Shown in pieces: positions 56,714 to 64,000 of a stretch of DNA of 64,000 bases. Under the pieces are notes generated by a model, which was given only the letters and a program-made list of their open reading frames with translations, made no database searches and was not told the origin of the DNA. How positions within the stretch are numbered: position 1 is the stretch's first letter; every line of letters begins with the position of its first letter. The stretch is from positions 110,363,684 to 110,427,683 of the forward strand of contig CM070546.1 in NCBI GenBank assembly GCA_036346405.1, in the 5' to 3' direction. Both the position numbers and the translations under genes were made by a program. The DNA comes from Phyllostachys edulis (Eukaryota; Streptophyta; Magnoliopsida; Poales; Poaceae).

Positions 56714-58503
56714 AGTAGTAGTTAGTAACCCATAAGATAATGAATGGAAAAAGAAATTAAGACTAAGAATTGAAGTCAATTTAATAACTTTATCCTAGCC
56801 CCGACTATTTGCTAAGTTTATTTAGATGATCAAGGTACACTGTGGATCAATGGACATATTTGCGTACCAGATGTTGATGGTTTGAGACAGCTAATTTTGA
56901 AGGAAGCCTATGACTCAAAGTATTCGATTCACCTGGGTAGTACTAAGATGTACCACGATGTTAAGAATAAATTTTGGTGGCCAAATTTGAAGCGAGAAGT
57001 CGCAGAGTTCGTTGCCTTGTGCGACGTATGTCAGAAGGTAAAAGTAGAACATCAGAGACCAGCAGGTCTGTTGCAACCTCTGAAGATTCCAGAGGGGAAA
57101 TAGAAAGAGATCGGAATGGATTTCATTACCGGTTTACCCATGACTCAATTGGGTTATGATTCAATTTGGGTAATAGCTGATCGTTTGACTAAAGTTGCTC
57201 ATTTCTTGCCAGCCAAAACCACTTACTCAGGAGATCGCCTTGCAGAGCTATATATGTCAAGAATTGTCAGTTTCCATGTTGTGCCTAAGAAGATAGTGTC
57301 AGATCAAGGATCTCGGCCACCTCTCATTTTTGGCGAGTTTGCATGAAGCCTTAGGGACACATCTCAATTTCAAGATCGCTAATCATCCTCGCATGGATGG
57401 ATGATCGAAAGAGTTAATCAGATATTGGAAGATATGTTGAGAGCTTGTGCTCTAGATAATGCTACCAGTTGGGATAAGAGTTTGCCATATGCAGAATTCT
57501 CGTACAACAACAGTTATCAAGTCAATCTACAAATGTCACCATTTGAAGCTTTGTATGGCCGTGCCTGCAGAACCCCGCTGAATTGGTCAAACAGCTTGAA
57601 CATTTGGTTTTGGGCCGATATTATTCAAGAAGCAGAAAAGCAAGTGTCCATGATCAGAGAGAGATTAAAGATAGCTTAGTCGAGGCAGAAGAGTTATGCT
57701 GATAACCGTCATCGTGATCTCAGTTTTGAGCCAGAAGATTTTGTTTTTCTTCGAGTTACTCTACTCGAAGTGTAAAAGGTTTCATGCCAAAGGAAGCTTG
57801 CCCTCAGATATTGGTCCGCTCAAGATTTTGGATTGCCGTGGAGAAGTGGCTTATCGCTTGAGCCGCCACAACGTTAGCGGTGAATGCATGATGTCTTTCA
57901 TGTCTTTCGGTTGAAGAATTGTCTTTGTGTGCCAAAAGAGCAAGCCCTGTTAGAATCAATTGAGCTGAAGGAAGATCTCACTTGCAAAGAGTAGCCAGTC
58001 AAGATTTTGGATGTCGCATAGCGCCATACCAGAAGTAAGACCGTTCGTTTTTGCAAAGTTCAGAGGAGCAACCACTCGAAGGAGAAGCAACGTGGGAGCG
58101 CAGAGAGGGGCTAAAAGTCGAGTTTCTAGCCTTTTCTCTAGCTGACCAATCTCGGGGTCGAGATTTCTTTAAAGGGGAGGGGGGGAGGTTTGTAACATCC
58201 CAATTTTATGAGCTTCAAAAATCTTTTAATAGTTAGTAGGGAGAAAATTGACCATTTGGATTTATTTGAATTTAATTCAAAAGCTTAAACATGGACTTTG
58301 GATATCAAAATAATTTAATTTGATTAAAGTCAACATCAACAATGGTCAAAAATATTTTATTTGGATTCTATGTGCTTGGATATATTTTCTAGATTTTGCT
58401 AGAATTTTCCCAAGTTCATTTGCTATTTTCTATTGCCATTTGAAATTTTTGCTATTTTCTAAATTAGAAAACTAATTAAAATCTCAGAATTTTTAACTGG
58501 GTC
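56714..58503 (+). repeat. Second copy of the duplicated block (family A pol end and LTR start)
   Basis: Corresponds to 47074-48877 at an offset of 9640 bp, including the flank at 47077-47181, integrase, polypurine tract and first part of the family A LTR (58191-58503). Differences are few substitutions and many one- to four-base indels. Confidence 0.92.
56840..58160 (+). pseudogene. Gypsy integrase and chromodomain, family A copy 2
   Basis: Same domains as copy 1: zinc-binding HLGSTKMYHDVKNKFWWPNL (one His/Pro position changed), core MDFITGLPMTQLG, then VSDQGSRPPLIF where a frameshift has destroyed the Q-F-T-S segment, and ERVNQILEDMLRAC after it. Shares the stop at 57101-57103 with copy 1, showing that the stop predates the duplication. 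Further private indels after 57590. Confidence 0.88.
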
Positions 58504-61500
58504 TGTCGGACCCGGGAACGAAAGATCCCGAACCCTCTGTGTTCATACACCATCCCAGATTTCGTGTACCGATTATAAAAATGATAACATAACCAAATCT
58601 AGATTTCATTAATAGTAAATCGAGTTCGATACAATTGGGCATGAAGCCAAATAGAAGAGTAAATAACACAATGAAGTAAAAACAAGAGCAAAGAAGAGGC
58701 AGAATGATCCGCCACGTGCAATCGTGCTGAGGCGAGCGAGGCGTCGGTGTCCTCACCGTCCCGATAGTAGTCTTCTCCGAAATTTTGTTGCATAAAGCAA
58801 GCATGAGCACAACTACTGTGCTCGCAAGTTACACCCAATATTGAATTGTAATGCATGCATAAGGTAAACAAAGGACATTGGCGGTGGTTATTTTATGTAA
58901 AGCAACGGTTTTAATTTAAATAGTCATAATAGATTACAAGGCCATTTTCATACAATATTTAAAATCATAAATTTAATGACAAATGTTTAATGTGGATAAC
59001 CTCCAACAAAGGTGATGGATATCCTCCAATCACAATGGCTAACCGCCTAATTTTCCCACAGACTAACCATCCCGAAAACATCTGTTGAAATCATTTTAAA
59101 ACCAAAACAAGTCTAACTCAAAGTGGCTTTGCTAGCATGTCCATGATCATGACGCGCTATTCAATAGTTTTCTACTCGCAGAGTTTGTACAGCTTTACCC
59201 ACACAAGATAATTTGCTCTTTGAGTCGGCCAATCCACGCTTCCTAAGGCGTGACAAAGCAATTATCACAAGGTCGTTATAATGATCTACCTCAAAGTACT
59301 CACGCCCGCTAAGGTTTCGCCTTTTGACTAACCATCCGCAGTGTGGGGCCCCTCTTGCGCCAAAGGGACTATAGTCTAACCGACACCCACTCATACAAAA
59401 TGGCACGAACAACTACGAGGTATCCCAAATTATTAAGCCAGGTCTTGCCCAAACAAGACGTGTGGTGGTACGGTAAGGCATAGCAAGATGCGGCTCCAAG
59501 ACCGGTCCTTAATCGACTTGGGCGTCTTTCAAATCAAACCCTGGGCTTTAATCCTAACCAGATTAAACTCATGCATAAACCTACACCCACCATTCATCCG
59601 TTTCGCCCAAGTCCAAACCATTTTTAGTTTTGTTTGGTAAAACCAACTTTAGTAAGCCTCTATGGTAAGGCAATACCCTAGATTCAGATTTTTGAATCAA
59701 TTTGAAATGGTTTGGCTAAATTCCCCAAAATTGGTAAACATGGTCTAAGCATTTGCTAAGCACCTGGGTTTTTACCATACTAGTTTATCTAGGGGTGACA
59801 AAGGAATGACATATCAGTATTCAAGATTGGCCATACAATAACAATTGGAATAACTAAGCATTTAAACAGGGTATTAAAATAATTGACTAAAAATATGCAT
59901 GCAATAATAATTTTAAAAACTGAATTAAATAACTTTAAAATAGTAGGTGCAACATGGTCAAAGTGTAACTTGCCTTCGCTGAAGTCTTGAAATTCTAAAT
60001 CTTCGGAAGAATCAACTTCCCTGGAATCGTCGTAGTCTAACGTGAAAATACGACAAATCAATTGAACTTCAAATAAATTCAAAAAGATAAATTAAACTAA
60101 GTCCAAATAAAATAATTTTATTTTATTTAGCTAGAACATAATTTTCTAAGATTTTAGCAATTTGAATCATCCAATTTGGAATTAGGGTTCAAAAGATATG
60201 AATTTTACAAGTTTTAAACTAAATCAGTAATTTAAATGAATTTCTAAATTCAAACAAGATTCAAATGAACTCCAATTTAAATAATTTTGGTTTACTTAGC
60301 TAGATATTAAATTTATATAAATTTAGAAATTTGATTCACCCAAATTGGAGTTTGATGCAAAAATTATGGACTATAGAAGTTTTCAATCACATGAAATGAT
60401 GAAATAGGATTTTTATGAATTAAAGAATTATTTAATACGGGAAAAGAAAACGAAAATAGCCGCTGACGTGTGGGGCCCGCTGACCAATGGCATGGACACG
60501 TGGCTGTGCCAAGTCAGCGCCACGCGGGCTATTGTGGGTGTGGCGCCTCGTGGCACGCGTGGCGGCACGCACAGAACCAAGCAGCTCGGGTCAAGCTCGC
60601 CGGCGATAGGGGCTCCGGCGAGGGCGGCGGGTGGTACCAATAGCATGAGGGCAACGGGGCGATCTCATTGCTTACCTCCTTGGCGAGAGAGCGGCGGTGA
60701 AAGGCCGGCGGCGAGGAAGATTTGCGGCGGCGAAATCGGGTCCACGGCGGCGACGGGCTACGGTGGCTCTCCGGGCCGGGGAGGATGCGCACGGGGACGG
60801 CGTCGTCGTGGTGACACCGAAGGTACAGGCGGCGGCGGCGAGGAGGCAACGTCGGCGCTGGAATCGGAGAAGAAAGGCGCCCGGCCGGAGAAGCTTCAAA
60901 CTCAAATTCCGGCGAAACCGAGAGGGGAGAGGAGGAGTGGGTGGCGGGTTGGAATGAGGAGGAAGAGCGCTCGGTGCTCCCTTTATAGGCCATGGGGAGG
61001 CCGGTCGGGAGATCATGGGCGCGGTAATGGTGGCGGCGCAGGCACGCGGGTGTATCCGTGAGGAGAGGGGGGAAAGGTGGGGCGAGGCGGCTGGAGGCGC
61101 CGAGTCGTGCGCGTGTGGCGTGGGGAGGTAGGGGCGGTTGGGCGCCAGACGCGAACTTCAAGCAAGATCAATGGCGCTGCCTGCCTGCCACGCGAAGAAG
61201 GAGGTGGGAGGAAGACAACGTGGGGTGGCCCACATGGCAGTGGCGGATGGTGGCTGTCGGGTGGGGCCCAGCGTGTGAGAGAGAGAGAGAAGGGAGTGGC
61301 TGGAGAGATGGGCTGGCGCTCGGGTGGTTTGGGCCGAGTGCGCGGATGAGAGGGAGAGATGGGCCATGTCTTTTGAGATTCGGCCCAAACGACTTTAGGG
61401 GTTTTAAATTGATTTCCTAATTTAAATAAACTGGTTAATTCAAATGGGCTTTAGAAAATAGTAATTAAATTCCAAAAATTATGGAAAAATTCACAGATGT

Positions 61501-61679
61501 CTCTAGCATTATTTTGGACCTAAATAAAATAATTCCAACCTGAAGTTGATAATATATGTTGTATTTAAATTTTTTTTGGCTTTAAAATGTTTAAAAGAAA
61601 AGCTTTTAAAATTTTTAGAAAATTCACAAATTCAAATAAGTTTTAAACCTTAACCAAAATGAAATTTTGGGCTATTATA
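58504..61679 (-). mobile_element. Solo LTR, family B (minus), 3176 bp
   Basis: Plus-strand ends TGTCGGACCCGGG and GGGCTATTATA (TTACA expected), with perfect 5-bp TSDs GGGTC at 58499-58503 and 61680-61684. It sits in the family A LTR at the site equivalent to the full-length B insertion at 48878. TATA near 60980 on the minus strand; conserved hairpin at 58805-58823. Confidence 0.93.
58805..58823 (-). ncRNA. Conserved LTR hairpin, family B copy
   Basis: Sense strand GAGCAC-agtagtt-GTGCTC. Stem identical to 49179-49197, loop changed by one base. Confidence 0.6.
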
Positions 61680-61684
61680 GGGTC

Positions 61685-64000
61685 GAATATCTTCCAGCCC
61701 AGCTTCGTTTTTCACGCGTGGCCCGCCTCCTGGCTCATTTTCATGGCCTTACCATTCAAGTCACCAAATTGATTTCCACCTTTCCTTTTCTTTTTCTCTC
61801 GTCGTTATTCGCCTTTGGCCATTCGTCGTCGTCTACCTCCAGGACTCCTTGAGTCCGAGTCGAATATGCGAGCGCCACTGGCCCCGTTTTGGAATCCCTC
61901 ATCTCGGTGTCTATAAAATGAGCCCCCTCGCGTCAATCTCTTCGCCCGGCATCGCTCCTCCGAAACCCTAATGTGCTGCCGCAGATTCGTTCTTCTTTGC
62001 GTCGAATTTCACCGAAGCACAGAGCCGCCGCCGCAAGCTTCAACTTCGGATTTCTTCACCGTCCGTCGATCTCTGGCCATCCGGAGTAGCCTATGGTGAT
62101 CCTCGCGCCCTCGCCATCCTGGTGCTCTCCTCCGTTTCCTTTGGGCGCCATCAATTCGCCAAGTTCACCGTGAGCCAAAGCTTTCCGCCGCCTTTGTCGC
62201 CGCCGCCGATGATGCACTACTGCCACCGATGAGCCACTACCACCCGGAGCATCCTCGCATCATTGGGGTTTCGTTTTGCTGCCTCGTTGGAGCTCTCTTG
62301 CTGCCCATCGCTGTCGCCGTCGTGGTCCTTGTCGCCGACCATGGCTGCCACCACCCTGCTCGATTTTGCTCTGTGCCGAACAGCCACCAGCTAGACCGCC
62401 ACATCACCTTTTGATCCTATGTGGCGTCCTAATCAGATCTTGGCCAGCTGCCATGTGGCACACCCAAAATTCAACCTGAGCCACAGCCATGTGAAACCAG
62501 TCCGCCATGAACCTACTAATTGACAGTGGGCCCCATGGTCAAATCAATTTCCTTTTTATTCTTTTCAGCCGAAATTCCCTAGTGACGTCAGCATTGCACA
62601 ATAATCCAATTTTTTTCCTTTGAGAAATAATTAGAAAATTCGGAATAAATCTTTTTAGGGTTTTTCTTTAGATTCAAACTTCCAAAGCCCATATCTTTTG
62701 TATCCGAACTCCGATTGAGCCCATTAAAATTTATAAATTCATCTAAATTCAAGATTTATTTATCTAAGATTTTTATTTAATTTTTGGAGTTTGTTTTTCC
62801 TCTGTTATTTATTTTTTTTGTTTATTTGCTTTGTTTGCGAGTAGATATTGATACTTCGGGGAACTTTGAAGAAGAAGGAGTGCCTCAAGAGCAAGATCAG
62901 TATCTAGACCTATTTTAAGGCAAGTTATACCTTTGATCATATTGAACCAAGTTTTCAAAATACTTTGATTCAAATTATTGCATTTACTTTAAGTATTTAT
63001 TTAAATGCTTTTGGGTGTAGTTATTATCCAATTTATTATATCCACCTTATCTATTGTTACATCATAATATTTTGTCACCCTAGATTGGTTCCTTAATTAG
63101 TTGGTTTTATCGTAGCACCAACGTGGGTTGGTTAGATACGATTAGATTGCTTAGCCATGCCACGAGTCATCATTTCATGTAAGTTGCAATTATGAACTTG
63201 ACTAAGTGATTATAGAACTATGTGATAAAACTGTGTGTACTGTGTGCTATTACTCGTAAATGACATATGTTGCACTTAACCAATTGGGTGGGAAAGGATT
63301 TAGACGGAGGCAAGTGGTACTGTGTGTTGTTATGGAGGAGCTGTGTGCATGGGATTTAATCTATGTGACATAGCTAGAAATTGGAAGTCCTGCCTTAGTC
63401 AATTATGGACTTAACTTTGTGCGCCATTGAACTGAGCCTTATTGTACAACCAGATGCCTGGTATGGGACGGGCTTAACTTAGTAAGTTACGGATTCTCGA
63501 CATTGATTACTTAGGTAGTAGGTTAGGCTGTGTTGCATGAGTGGAGGTGTGTTTATGTCTCCGTGGCGACTCACATCTATGAGCGGTTCGCCGTCTTCAG
63601 GTCCAACGATGTGTGTCGAACTGGCTTTCTCTGTGGGTTGGTCTGGTGGTAAAACACATCGGGAGTGTCAATGTTCGAGATGAAGTTTCTGAAATATTTT
63701 GTTATGATTAGTACTTGCTACACTAGTTGTATCGTGTGGATAAAGTGTACAACCTCTGTAGAGCGTTAATTAATCTATTCGAATAGCCTTGTCCACAGTC
63801 ATGGACATGCTCGGGGATTTCACACAAGGGTTAGATTTTCATAAAACAATTGAGAAGGAAGTTGTGTGATCTAAGTCATATGGCTGTGTGAATAACTGGT
63901 TTAGGCTATGTGTCTTTGTGAAATCAAACTATTAAAATTAATATTGTTTATTTGTTTTACTTCCGTTGCTAGTCGTACCGAAGCTAGTCGCATAATTTCA
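61685..64000 (+). repeat. Family A LTR, continuation after the solo LTR, cut by the window end
   Basis: Continues the LTR begun at 58191. It parallels 39095-42100 of the solo LTR at 38784: TATA-like tctataaaatgag at about 61911, GC-rich leader to about 62520, then the AT-rich region and the acatgctcggggatttcaca segment at about 63808. About 1.2 kb less sequence than the complete LTR is seen. Open frames in the leader are compositional. Confidence 0.88.

Overview
The window is nuclear DNA of a flowering plant, most likely a grass. It holds one recognisable host gene, the last five exons of a plastid-type ABC transporter of the ABCD2 class (5805-8589, + strand). Nearly everything else is transposable elements nested inside one another. 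Grass origin is inferred from the CACTA subterminal repeats, the long-LTR Tekay-like chromoviruses and the GC-rich LTR leaders. I cannot name the species.

Layout. 1-5467: a Ty1/copia element (+) in an ABCD2 intron, carrying a second copia element (2240-5128, 5-bp TSD GATGC). 5805-8942: ABCD2 exons and 3' UTR. 8943-12525: a non-autonomous LTR element (-) with no pol, a captured PTB-like RRM fragment and a 401-codon ORF I do not recognise. 13600-27033: an old copia element (-) split by three insertions: a CACTA element (14107-18004), a hAT element (18381-20802, 8-bp TSD CAAATAGA) and a solo Tekay-type LTR (22329-25505, TSD ATAAC). 27034 to about 38100: a rearranged CACTA complex with a broken TNP2-type transposase, several foldbacks and another solo LTR (29460-33279). 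38107-47180: an unclassified element with a broken multi-exon gene resembling the 'putative gypsy type transposon' domain family, holding a third solo LTR (38784-42632, TSD CTTAT). 47182-64000: a Tekay-like element (family A) with a second one (family B, minus strand) inserted in its LTR. This block is tandemly duplicated at an offset of 9640 bp. Copy 1 has a long B element and copy 2 has only a solo B LTR at the same site (TSD GGGTC).

Most interesting points: (i) hairpins whose two arms change together, one in the Tekay LTRs and one in an array around the 43-46 kb gene; (ii) an unrecognised ORF of about 180 codons shared by two CACTA elements; (iii) a set of CACTA foldbacks with common outer arms and different inner arms, plus an inverted copy of the transposase leader; (iv) the full-length/solo pair at one insertion site, which could be real or an assembly effect.

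No tRNA, rRNA, CRISPR or bacterial features were seen. All element genes carry stops or frameshifts. ABCD2 appears open over every exon present.
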